Notes under the pieces: model-generated
Seen by the model: the letters and a program-made list of their open reading frames with translations, nothing else
What the model was told of the DNA's origin: nothing
Database searches by the model: none
Assembly: GCA_021845805.1 (NCBI GenBank)
Contig: JAJZVD010000010.1
Location: 1-64,000 of the forward strand
From: Pseudomonadota bacterium
Lineage (GTDB): Bacteria > Pseudomonadota > Alphaproteobacteria > Rhodobacterales > Rhodobacteraceae
Direction of reading: 5' to 3'
DNA: 64,000 nt
In this document: positions 42,001 through 52,560 of the stretch, piece by piece
Layout: each line of letters begins with the position of its first letter
Numbering within the stretch: the first letter of the stretch is position 1
Program-made: the position numbers and the translations under genes

Positions 42001-42590
42001 TCGACGAAGGCGGGTTCCGTCAGGCGTTCGGCCTGCGGCAGCCCGCCTTCGCCCGGGTGGCGCTGAAGCTCGACATAAAGGCGGCCCGGGAACATCCCCG
42101 CCAGCCGCGACAGAAGCGCCGCGGCCTTCGGCTGCTGGCCCGCCTGCAACAAGCGCCCCACCGGGCCATCCGCCCCGCCGGTCAGGCAGATCAGCCCCCC
42201 GGCATGGGCGGCGAGTTCGTCCAGCGTCACCTGCGGCAGTTGCCCGCCCTTGCCGATGTAGAGGCAGGTATTGAGCTTCATAAGGTTGTGATAGCCCGCC
42301 TCGGTCTGCGCCAGAAACACCAGCGGCGCGGGGTCGCGCGGCCGTTCGCCCGGCAGCGCAGGGTCATGCGCCAGCGACAGCTGGCAGCCCACGATCGGCT
42401 GTATGCCCGCACCCGCAGCCAGCGTCGAAAACTCCAGCGCGCAGAACATGTTGTTGGTGTCGGTGACGGCGACGGCCGGGGTTTCGGCCGTGGCGCAAAG
42501 CTTGATGAGCTTCTTCACCGGTACCGCGCCTTCCAGCAGCGAGTATTCGGTATGGACGCGCAGGTGAATGAATCGGACGGGGGTCGACAT
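39096..42590 (-). CDS. dnaE: DNA polymerase III subunit alpha
   Basis: PHP N-terminus ([17 protein letters not shown]), [42 protein letters not shown]. Confidence 0.98.
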   Translation of the reverse strand: [1164 protein letters not shown]

Positions 42591-42687
42591 GGGGCGAAGG
42601 TAGCGGCCCCGGCGCGCAGGGGAAAGGGTCAGGGTTGGAAAGCCGCCGAGGCTTCGCTAGAACGGCGTCAGCCAGCAAGGATGCGCG

Positions 42688-42858
42688 ATGAGTTCCGACC
42701 CCGACGAGATGCTGCCCGAAGGCCCCGAGACCGCTGAGGAACAGCGGGTGCAGACGGCCGGGGCGAACAAGAACCTGGCGCTGATCCTGGTCGGCGGCGC
42801 GGCGCTGATGCTGGCCGCGGCTTTCGGCGTGGCCCTTCTGGTGGTCTATGGCGGCTGA
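42688..42858 (+). CDS. Small (56 aa) single-TM protein preceding the SCO gene
   Basis: Translation MSSDPDEMLPEGPETAEEQRVQTAGANKNLALILVGGAALMLAAAFGVALLVVYGG; stop overlaps the SCO start by 11 bp; below the ORF-track length cutoff. Confidence 0.6.
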   Translation: MSSDPDEMLPEGPETAEEQRVQTAGANKNLALILVGGAALMLAAAFGVALLVVYGG

Positions 42859-43462
42859 GGCCATCAGCCGTCGCGCCCTGCTGGCCGGGGGGGGGGCGCT
42901 CTTCGCGCTCGCCGCCTGTAAGCAGGAGGCGCCGTGGAACTCGGTCGCGGTCAAGGGCACCCTGCCCGATCTCGCCTTCGCCCTGACCCGGGCCGAAGAC
43001 GGCCGGGCGGTCAGCGCGGACGACTATCGCGGCAAGGTGGTGATGCTGTTCTTCGGCTACACCCATTGCCCCGATGTCTGCCCGCTGACGATGGCCAACG
43101 TGGCCGACGTGCTGCACCGGCTGGGGTCCAAGGCCGACGCGGTGCGGGTGCTCTTCGTGACGGTGGACCCCACCCGCGACACCGCCCCGGTGCTGGCGGC
43201 CTATGCGGCCAGCTTCGATCCCCGCGTGGCCGGGCTGCGCGGCACCGACAACCAGCTTGCCGTGCTCGCGCGGCGCTTCCGTGTCACCTATTCGGTGCTG
43301 CCCGCGGACGGCAGCCGCCCCTATACGGTGGTGCACGGCCCCTCGATCTACGTCTTCGACCGCACGGGCGCCGCGCGGATCATGGTGCCGAAGTTCTACG
43401 ACGCCACCGCCGACATCCCCGGCGTCACCGCCGACATGGCCCGGCTGGTGGACGAAGGCTAG
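42848..43462 (+). CDS. SCO family protein (cytochrome oxidase copper chaperone)
   Basis: VVMLFFGYTHCPDVCPLTMANVADVL (CxxxC) and FVTVDPTRDTAPVLAAYAASF. Confidence 0.92.
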   Translation: MAAEAISRRALLAGGGALFALAACKQEAPWNSVAVKGTLPDLAFALTRAEDGRAVSADDYRGKVVMLFFGYTHCPDVCPLTMANVADVLHRLGSKADAVRVLFVTVDPTRDTAPVLAAYAASFDPRVAGLRGTDNQLAVLARRFRVTYSVLPADGSRPYTVVHGPSIYVFDRTGAARIMVPKFYDATADIPGVTADMARLVDEG

Positions 43463-44397
43463 CCCCGCCGCGCGGCGGCCCGGCGGCCCTTCGCCTCGTC
43501 CACCTTGCGCAGGTTGTTCAGCACCACCAGAAGGCCCAGCACGCTCATCATCGAGGGCGGAATCCAGATGATGATGCCGCCGATCTGCTGATCGGCCACC
43601 GCGCTGATCGAGGGGAAGTAGCGCCCGCAATAGGCGTAGTAGGGGAACAGGTCGCGCTCGGCAAAGGCGATCAGCGCGCCAAGCACCATCTCGGGGAACA
43701 TCACGAAGACGGACAACCCCGCCCGCAGCCCGAAGCTGACGCCCGCCTGCGCCTTCGGCCTCGTGTCCAGCACCATGGCCCAGAACAGGATGCCATCCAC
43801 CGCCATCGACCAGTTCATCACCTCGTAAAGCGGGCGGTTCAGCATGGTGGTGAAATGTACGGGGGGATAGAGCCAGAAATACAGCAGCCCCGAGAACAGC
43901 AGCGTGGCCGGGAACGGGTGCTGGATCACCCGGTAGGCCGCCCGGACCGGGCCAAGACCGATCAGCCAATGGAACCAGCCGGGCGCGCCGCGCAGGATCA
44001 CCGGCCCCGCCATGCTCAGCCCGATCAGCACCGGGCCGGTGTGGTGCAGCACGAGGTGCTGCAACCGGTGCATGAAGAACATCCGCTGGGCGGGATATTC
44101 AAAGCCCGTCTGCACCACCGCATAGATCAGCCAGACCCCGGCCAGAAAGCTGACCTGCCGCCAGCGGGTCGGTCGCTCGGCCACCGGGGTGCGCATCAGC
44201 CCGCGCAGGAACCAGAAGGTCGAAAAGGTGGTGGCAAGATAGATCGTGATGCTGAAGTCGTAGGGCCCGATGACCGGCATGTCGGCCGGAAACCGCGCCG
44301 AGACAAGCCACAGAACGGCTCCGAAGCCAAGGATCGCCCCCTGCACCAAGAGCCCGGCAGGCAGGCCGCGCGGCGCGGCCTCGGCCCCCGCGCTCAT
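43459..44397 (-). CDS. Cytochrome c oxidase assembly protein, caa3-type CtaG family
   Basis: Multi-TM protein ([51 protein letters not shown]) convergent with the SCO gene. Confidence 0.82.
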   Translation of the reverse strand: MSAGAEAAPRGLPAGLLVQGAILGFGAVLWLVSARFPADMPVIGPYDFSITIYLATTFSTFWFLRGLMRTPVAERPTRWRQVSFLAGVWLIYAVVQTGFEYPAQRMFFMHRLQHLVLHHTGPVLIGLSMAGPVILRGAPGWFHWLIGLGPVRAAYRVIQHPFPATLLFSGLLYFWLYPPVHFTTMLNRPLYEVMNWSMAVDGILFWAMVLDTRPKAQAGVSFGLRAGLSVFVMFPEMVLGALIAFAERDLFPYYAYCGRYFPSISAVADQQIGGIIIWIPPSMMSVLGLLVVLNNLRKVDEAKGRRAAARRG

Positions 44398-44623
44398 GCC
44401 CGTTTTCCGCCTTGCCCGCGCCCGTGCAGCGGGCGGCGGAGATTGGTCGAATTCTTCGGCAAAACGAGAAGCTCCTTCCCCCGTCGGCAGAAAACTTGTG
44501 CTTGCCATCTCGCCCCCGGCCCGGCTTCATGCGACAAGACAACAAGGGCGCGCGACCCGCTTTACGCCGCATCGGGCGGGCGCGCAACGGCCTTGGACGA
44601 GGAGAAGGCGGCGGGTCGTCGAC

Positions 44624-46027
44624 ATGACAGAGATCGCGTTTCTGCTGAACGGAACGCCGGTCACCCTGAGCACGGTGCCGCCCACGCGGACGCTGCTCGA
44701 CTGGCTGCGCGAAGAGCGGGGCCTGACAGGAACCAAGGAAGGCTGCAACGAGGGCGACTGCGGCGCCTGCACGGTGATGGTGACGGACGCCGACGGCAGC
44801 CGCGCGTTCAATGCCTGCCTGCTGTTCCTGCCGCAGCTGCACGGCAAGGCGGTGCGCACGGTCGAAGGCATCGCTGGCCCCGACGGCCGGTTGCACCCGG
44901 TACAGGCCGCGATGGTGGAACACCACGGCAGCCAGTGCGGCTTCTGCACCCCGGGCTTCATCGTCTCGATGGCGGTTGGTCACCTGAACGGGCGCACCGA
45001 CCACGATGACGTGCTGGCCGGAAACCTCTGCCGCTGCACGGGCTACGCGCCGATCATCCGCGCGGCCGAAGCGGCCGCCGATGCGCCGGTGCCCGACTGG
45101 ATGCACGCGGACCGCAGCGCCGTTGCTGCCTTCTCTTTGGCCCAAGTATCCCGGGGTTCGGGGCAGAGCCCCGAGGCTTTCCGCCCCGCGACCTCGGACG
45201 AGCTTGCCGACTGGTACCTGGCCCATCCCGATGCCACGCTGATCGCCGGGGCGACCGATGTCGGCCTCTGGGTCACCAAGCAGCTGCGCGATCTTGCGCC
45301 CGTGGCCTTCCTGAACGGCGTCGCCGATCTGCAGCACATCGAGCGGCGCGGCGAGATGCTGGCGATCGGCGCGGGCGTCACGATCGAGCGGCTGCGCGAG
45401 GAGATCGCGCCGCTGCATCCCGATTTCGCGGAACTGCTGCGGCGCTATGCCTCGGTGCCGGTGCGCAACGCCGCGACCATCGGCGGCAACATCGCCAACG
45501 GCTCGCCCATCGGCGACGGCCCACCCGCACTGATCGCGCTGGGCGCCACGCTGCACCTGCGGCGCGGCGACGACATCCGCAAGCTGCCGCTCGAGGATTT
45601 CTTCCTCGATTACCGCAAGCAGGACCGGCAGCCGGGCGAGTTCGTGCTGGGCGTCACCCTGCCCGCCTCGGCACCCGCGCTGCGCTGCTACAAGCTGTCG
45701 AAGCGGTTCGATCAGGACATCTCGGCGGTCTGCGGTTGTTTCAACATCGCGCTCGAAGGCGGCGTGGTGCGCGCCGCCCGGATCGCCTTCGGCGGGATGG
45801 CGGGCATCCCCAAGCGCGCCGCGGCGGTTGAAGCCGCGCTGACCGGCCAGCCCTGGACCGAGGCTGCCGTCAGGGCCGCCCTGCCTGCCTTCGCGGCCGA
45901 TTTCACGCCGATGACCGACATGCGCGCCAGCGCCGCCTACCGGCTGGAGGCCGCGCGCAACATGCTCTTGCGCTACCACCACGACCTTGCCGGGGCCCCC
46001 GTGCGCCTGCTGGAGGTGCAGCCGTGA
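44624..46027 (+). CDS. xdhA: Xanthine dehydrogenase small subunit (2Fe-2S/FAD)
   Basis: [44 protein letters not shown] domain [24 protein letters not shown]. Confidence 0.95.
   Translation: MTEIAFLLNGTPVTLSTVPPTRTLLDWLREERGLTGTKEGCNEGDCGACTVMVTDADGSRAFNACLLFLPQLHGKAVRTVEGIAGPDGRLHPVQAAMVEHHGSQCGFCTPGFIVSMAVGHLNGRTDHDDVLAGNLCRCTGYAPIIRAAEAAADAPVPDWMHADRSAVAAFSLAQVSRGSGQSPEAFRPATSDELADWYLAHPDATLIAGATDVGLWVTKQLRDLAPVAFLNGVADLQHIERRGEMLAIGAGVTIERLREEIAPLHPDFAELLRRYASVPVRNAATIGGNIANGSPIGDGPPALIALGATLHLRRGDDIRKLPLEDFFLDYRKQDRQPGEFVLGVTLPASAPALRCYKLSKRFDQDISAVCGCFNIALEGGVVRAARIAFGGMAGIPKRAAAVEAALTGQPWTEAAVRAALPAFAADFTPMTDMRASAAYRLEAARNMLLRYHHDLAGAPVRLLEVQP
45131..45178 (+). repeat. Copy 2 of the dispersed hairpin repeat, inside xdhA
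   Basis: TTCTCTTTGGCCCAAGTATCCCGGGGTTCGGGGCAGAGCCCCGAGGCT aligns with the reverse complement of 56796-56846; 6 bp hairpin CGGGGC-aga-GCCCCG. Confidence 0.65.
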
Positions 46028-48351
46028 GCATCGCGAAACCCCTGCCGCATGACACCGCCGCCCTGCAGGTGACGGGCGAGGCGCGCTATGTCGATGACAT
46101 CCCCACCCCCGCCGGAACGCTGCACCTGGCCTTCGGCCTGTCGACCGTGGCGCATGGCGAGATCCTGTCGATGGATCTTGCCGCCGTGCGCGCCGCGCCA
46201 GGCGTGGTCATGGTGCTGACGGCGGCCGATTTCGATACCGTCCCCGACTGCTCGCCCAGTGCCGCGGACGAACCGCTGCTGGCCACCGGCACGGTGCATT
46301 TCGTGGGGCAGCCCGTGTTCCTCGTGGTGGCCGAAAGCCATCTGGCCGCGCGCAAGGCGGCGCGGCTGGGCCGGATCGCCTATCGCGAACGGCCCGCGAT
46401 CCTGACGGTGGAAGAGGCGCTGGCCGCCAACAGCCGGTTCGAGACCGGCCCCGTCGTCTGGACCCGCGGCGCGCCCGCCGCGGCCATCGCCGCCGCCCCG
46501 CAGGTGATCGAGGGCAGCTTCGCCCTTGGCGGGCAGGAACATTTCTACCTGGAAGGTCAGGTCTCGCTGGTCTTGCCGCAAGAAGGCGGCGACATGCAGG
46601 TGCATGCCTCGACCCAGCACCCGACCGAGATCCAGCACAAGGTCGCCCATGCCCTGCACCTGCCGATGTCGGCGGTGAAGGTCGAGGTGCGGCGGATGGG
46701 CGGGGGCTTTGGCGGCAAGGAAAGCCAGGGCAACTGGCTGGCCGTCGCCTGCGCCGTGGCCGCCGCGCGCACGGGGCGGCCCTGCAAGATGCGCTACGAC
46801 CGTGACGATGACATGGTCATCACCGGCAAGCGCCACGACTTCCGCATGGATTACCGGGTGGGCGTGGATGCCGAAGGCCGCATTCTGGGCGCCGAGTTCC
46901 TGCAACTGTGCCGCTGCGGCTGGAGCCAGGATCTGAGCCTGGCCATCGCCGACCGGGCGATGCTGCATGCCGAGAACGCCTACCACCTGCCCAACGTGCG
47001 GATCGAAAGCCACCGGCTGAAGACCAATACGACCTCGGCCACCGCCTATCGCGGCTTTGGCGGGCCGCAGGGCGTGGTGACGATCGAACGGGTGATCGAC
47101 GAGATCGCCTTCCGGCTGGGGCTGGACCCGCTGGCGGTGCGCAAGGCAAACTACTACGCGGACTGCCCGGCGGCCCTGCCGGGAACGCCTGCCACGACGA
47201 AGGGGGCGGCCCAGACCACACCCTATGGGCAGGAGATCGAGGATTTCATCCTGCATTCCCTGACGGCGCGGCTCGAGGCGTCGTCAGGCTATCAGGCGCG
47301 TCGCGCGGCGATTGCGGACTGGAACGCGGGCAGCCCGGTGCTGAAGCGCGGGATCGCGCTGACGCCGGTGAAGTTCGGCATCTCGTTCACGCTGACCTTC
47401 CTCAATCAGGCCGGCGCGCTGGTGCATGTCTATCAGGACGGCTCGATCCGCATGAACCACGGCGGCACCGAGATGGGGCAGGGCCTGTTCCGCAAGGTGG
47501 CGCAGGTGGCGGCGGCCTCGTTCGGGGTGGATGTCGGACAGGTCAAGATCACCGCCACCGACACGTCGAAGGTGCCCAACACCTCGGCCACCGCGGCGTC
47601 ATCGGGTTCGGACCTGAACGGGATGGCGGTGAAGGCGGCCTGTGACACGATCCGCGGGCGGATGGCCGAGTTCCTGGCCGAACGGCATCAGGTGACCCCG
47701 GCCGAGGTGTTCTTCGACGAGGGCCGCGTGTTCGTGGGCGGGGCAGACTACAGCTTCGCCGAGGTGGCGACGATGTGCTACCAGAACCGCATCAGCCTGT
47801 CGGCGACCGGCTTCTACAAGACGCCGAAGATCGTCTGGGACCGCATCAAGGGTCAGGGGCGGCCGTTCTACTACTTCGCCTATGGCGCGGCGGTGACAGA
47901 GGTGGTGATCGACACCCTGACCGGCGAGAACCGCATCCTGCGTGCCGACATCCTGCACGACTGCGGGGCCAGCCTGAACCCCGCGCTCGACCGCGGGCAG
48001 ATCGAGGGCGCCTATGTGCAGGGCGCGGGGTGGCTGACGACCGAGGAACTGGTCTGGGACGCGAAGGGGCGGCTGACGACCCACGCGCCCTCGACCTACA
48101 AGATCCCCGCCTGTTCCGATCGCCCGCGCATCTTCAACGTCGACCTGTGGGACGGGGGGAACGTCGAGGACACGATCTACCGTTCGAAAGCGGTGGGAGA
48201 GCCGCCCTTCATGCTGGGCATCTCGGCCTTCCTTGCGCTCAGCGATGCGGTGGCGGCCTGCGGCGACGGCACGGTCTATCCGGCGCTGGACGCGCCGGCC
48301 ACGCCGGAACGGGTGCTGGCGGCGGTGCGGCGGGTCCGGGGCGATGTTTGA
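46024..48351 (+). CDS. xdhB: Xanthine dehydrogenase molybdopterin-binding subunit
   Basis: [62 protein letters not shown]; overlaps xdhA by 4 nt. Confidence 0.96.
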   Translation: MSIAKPLPHDTAALQVTGEARYVDDIPTPAGTLHLAFGLSTVAHGEILSMDLAAVRAAPGVVMVLTAADFDTVPDCSPSAADEPLLATGTVHFVGQPVFLVVAESHLAARKAARLGRIAYRERPAILTVEEALAANSRFETGPVVWTRGAPAAAIAAAPQVIEGSFALGGQEHFYLEGQVSLVLPQEGGDMQVHASTQHPTEIQHKVAHALHLPMSAVKVEVRRMGGGFGGKESQGNWLAVACAVAAARTGRPCKMRYDRDDDMVITGKRHDFRMDYRVGVDAEGRILGAEFLQLCRCGWSQDLSLAIADRAMLHAENAYHLPNVRIESHRLKTNTTSATAYRGFGGPQGVVTIERVIDEIAFRLGLDPLAVRKANYYADCPAALPGTPATTKGAAQTTPYGQEIEDFILHSLTARLEASSGYQARRAAIADWNAGSPVLKRGIALTPVKFGISFTLTFLNQAGALVHVYQDGSIRMNHGGTEMGQGLFRKVAQVAAASFGVDVGQVKITATDTSKVPNTSATAASSGSDLNGMAVKAACDTIRGRMAEFLAERHQVTPAEVFFDEGRVFVGGADYSFAEVATMCYQNRISLSATGFYKTPKIVWDRIKGQGRPFYYFAYGAAVTEVVIDTLTGENRILRADILHDCGASLNPALDRGQIEGAYVQGAGWLTTEELVWDAKGRLTTHAPSTYKIPACSDRPRIFNVDLWDGGNVEDTIYRSKAVGEPPFMLGISAFLALSDAVAACGDGTVYPALDAPATPERVLAAVRRVRGDV

Positions 48352-49294
48352 TCTGGCCACCCTTCGCGCCGCCTGCGCGGCCCACGGGCGGGTCGCGCGG
48401 GTCGTGATCGCCGCGCATGACGGATCTTCCCCGCGCGAGACGGGGGCGGCGATGCTGGTCTGGGCCACGGGGCAGGCGGGCACCATCGGCGGCGGCGCGC
48501 TGGAATGGGAAGCGACGCTGCGCGCCCGGGCGGCGCTGGCGGGCGGCGCGGCGCGGATCGACCGGATAGCGCTGGGGCCGCAGCTTGGCCAGTGCTGCGG
48601 CGGGGCGGTGACGCTGCTGACCGAGGTGCATGACGCGGCCAGCGCCGCCGCGCTGGACGGGCCGGTGATCGCGCGCGCGGTGCCGGGCGGGGGCGACATG
48701 CCGCTCGCGGTCCGCCGCATCCTGACCCGGGCGCGGGCGGAAGGCACGTCGCCCCTGCCCCGTCTGGTGCAGGGCTGGATGGTAGAGCCGGTGGCGGCGC
48801 CTGCCCGCGCGCTCTGGCTCTGGGGGGCGGGGCATGTGGGGCGCGCCATCGTGGCGGTGCTGGCGCCCCTGCCCGACCTGGCGATCACCTGGGTCGATGC
48901 GGCGGCCGACCGTTTTCCGGCCGAGGTTCCGGCCGGCGTCACGGTGCTGCATGCGCCCAACCCGGCGGTGCTGGTCGATGCGGCCCCCGCGACGGCGGAA
49001 CATCTGGTGCTGACCTACTCGCACGCGCTGGATCTGGAGCTGTGCCACCGGCTGTTGCAGCACGGCTTTGCTACGCTGGGGCTGATCGGGTCGGAGACGA
49101 AGCGCGCCCGCTTCCGCTCGCGTCTGGCCGCGCTGGGGCACGGGGCCGCGCAGATCGCCCGCATCCGCTGCCCGATCGGCGAGCGCGGGCTGGGCAAGCA
49201 TCCGCAGGCCATCGCCATCGGGGTCGCGGCCGAGGTGCTGCGGGCAAATGCGGCGGGCTCGGCGGGCGCGGAACCCTCGGCGCTGGGGCTCTAG
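48344..49294 (+). CDS. xdhC: Xanthine dehydrogenase accessory protein XdhC
   Basis: AHDGSSPRETGAAMLVWATGQAGTIGGGALEWEA ... GPQLGQCCGGAVTLL; overlaps xdhB. Confidence 0.94.
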   Translation: MFDLATLRAACAAHGRVARVVIAAHDGSSPRETGAAMLVWATGQAGTIGGGALEWEATLRARAALAGGAARIDRIALGPQLGQCCGGAVTLLTEVHDAASAAALDGPVIARAVPGGGDMPLAVRRILTRARAEGTSPLPRLVQGWMVEPVAAPARALWLWGAGHVGRAIVAVLAPLPDLAITWVDAAADRFPAEVPAGVTVLHAPNPAVLVDAAPATAEHLVLTYSHALDLELCHRLLQHGFATLGLIGSETKRARFRSRLAALGHGAAQIARIRCPIGERGLGKHPQAIAIGVAAEVLRANAAGSAGAEPSALGL

Positions 49295-49366
49295 CCTCTG
49301 CGGCCGGCCCCCTGACCCCGCCCCGGTTTCCGGCGGTTATGGCCGCGGCAGCAGGAGGGACGGCGG

Positions 49367-50737
<1,371 letters not shown>

Positions 50738-50779
50738 GGGTCAGAAAATGTCGCAGTCTGCGCCTGCATTAGAACAAGG

Positions 50780-50799
50780 ACATATTCAGTATATGTGAT
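50780..50799. promoter_or_regulatory. AT-rich inverted repeat in the SQR-like gene promoter region
   Basis: ACATAT-tcagt-ATATGT; also ATTC-N8-TGAT, a 2-mismatch variant of ATTC-N8-GAAT. Confidence 0.45.
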
Positions 50800-50846
50800 A
50801 TATTCCCGACTCACGGCGACAGACGAACCCGCCGGTGGAGGAGAAC

Positions 50847-52133
50847 ATGGCACATATCGTCGTTCTGGGTGCGGGCCTCGGCGGTTCCATCATGGCCTAC
50901 GAACTGAAGGACCAGATCCGCAAGGAAGACCGGATCACCGTTATCACCAAGGACCCGAAGTATCACTTCGTGCCGTCCAACCCCTGGGTGGCGGTGGGCT
51001 GGCGCAAGCGGGACGACGTGACAATCGATCTGGCGCAGACCATGCGGCGCAAGGGGATCGCGTTCAACCCGACCCCGGCGGCCAAGGTGATGCCAGAGGA
51101 AAACCGGATCGCGCTGACCGACGGCACCGTGGTCGATTACGATTACCTGGTGATCGCCACCGGCCCCGAGCTTGCCTTCGACGAGATCGAGGGGCTGGGG
51201 CCGCATGGCGGCTTCACCCAGTCGATCTGCCACGTCGATCACGCCGAACAGGCCCATGCGGCCTTCGAGGAGTTCTGCAAGAACCCCGGCCCGATCGTGG
51301 TGGGCGCGGTGCAGGGCGCAAGCTGCTATGGCCCGGCCTACGAATTCACCTTCATCCTGGAAACCGAACTGCGCCGCCGCAAGATCCGCGACAAGGTGCC
51401 GATGACCTTCGTCACCTCGGAACCCTATGTCGGGCACCTCGGGCTTGACGGCGTGGGCGACACCAAGGGGCTGCTGGAATCCGAGATGCGCGACAAGCAT
51501 ATCAAGTGGATGACCTCGACCCGGGTGAAGCGGGTCGAGCAGGGCAAGATGATCGTCGAGGAGATCGCCGACGACGGCAGCGTGAAGGCCGAAAAGGAAC
51601 TGCCCTTCGGCTTCGCGATGATGCTGCCCGCCTTCCGCGGCATCGCCCCCCTGCGCGGGATCGAGGGGCTGTCGAACCCGCGCGGCTTCACCATCGTCGA
51701 CAAGCACCAGCAGAACCCGAAGTACAAGAACATCTTTGCCGTGGGCGTCTGCATCGCCATCCCGCCGATGGGCCCGACCCCGGTGCCCTGCGGCGTGCCG
51801 AAGACGGGCTTCATGATCGAGTCGATGGTGACGGCGACCGCGCATAACATCGGCAACATCCTGCGCGGCACGGAACCCGACCAGATCGGCACCTGGAATG
51901 CGGTCTGCCTGGCCGATTTCGGCGACTCGGGCATCGCCTTCGTGGCGCAGCCGCAGTTGCCGCCGCGCAACGTGAACTGGTCGTCGTCGGGCCGGTGGGT
52001 GCACCTGGCCAAGATCGGGTTCGAGAAATACTTCATGCGCAAGGTGAAGAAGGGCACGTCCGAGCCGTTCTACGAGGCGGCGACGATGAAGATGCTGGGC
52101 ATCGACAAGCTGAAGAAGGTCGAGCACGGCTGA
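50847..52133 (+). CDS. Sulfide:quinone oxidoreductase-like FAD-dependent oxidoreductase
   Basis: MAHIVVLGAGLGGSIMAYEL; SQR-like YHFVPSNPWVAVGWR; cysteines in QSICHVDHAEQ, GASCYGPAYEF and TPVPCGVPKTGFMIE; SD GGAGGAG. Confidence 0.82.
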   Translation: MAHIVVLGAGLGGSIMAYELKDQIRKEDRITVITKDPKYHFVPSNPWVAVGWRKRDDVTIDLAQTMRRKGIAFNPTPAAKVMPEENRIALTDGTVVDYDYLVIATGPELAFDEIEGLGPHGGFTQSICHVDHAEQAHAAFEEFCKNPGPIVVGAVQGASCYGPAYEFTFILETELRRRKIRDKVPMTFVTSEPYVGHLGLDGVGDTKGLLESEMRDKHIKWMTSTRVKRVEQGKMIVEEIADDGSVKAEKELPFGFAMMLPAFRGIAPLRGIEGLSNPRGFTIVDKHQQNPKYKNIFAVGVCIAIPPMGPTPVPCGVPKTGFMIESMVTATAHNIGNILRGTEPDQIGTWNAVCLADFGDSGIAFVAQPQLPPRNVNWSSSGRWVHLAKIGFEKYFMRKVKKGTSEPFYEAATMKMLGIDKLKKVEHG

Positions 52134-52156
52134 GCCGCGGACGCGGCCGGGCGGCA

Positions 52157-52172
52157 GGCGCCTTCGGGCGCC
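52157..52172 (+). terminator. UUCG-capped hairpin after the SQR-like gene (possible terminator)
   Basis: GGCGCC-ttcg-GGCGCC 23 nt after the stop; no T-tract. Confidence 0.4.
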
Positions 52173-52560
52173 GGCCCTGTCCTGGCGGGTCTTCGCGATG
52201 GTTCGGGGCAAAGGTGGCACCCCCTGCCTCTCTGCCCGGGCAGAGGGTGCCTAATACACTTGGCACAAATCACGACGTGAAACGAGGTCAAGCAATCGCC
52301 TCGATGAAGGCGCGCCGGGCCGCACGCCCCACATGACAGCATGCCGGAAACCGCCGCATCCGGCGACTTGTCCAAAGGTCAGTTTGCCCGAGTTTCAGCG
52401 GGAGAATGTGCCTTGCCCGTGGCCATTGTTACCTGGGGTAGAAACGATGCCGCGAACTCGCCCGAATCGACGGTGGCGGCGGCCCGCCTCCGCCGGGCCC
52501 GGCCGGTGATTTTCGGGACGCCCTGCTTGCCTTTTCCGCAGGCCCCCGCAAGGATCGGGC

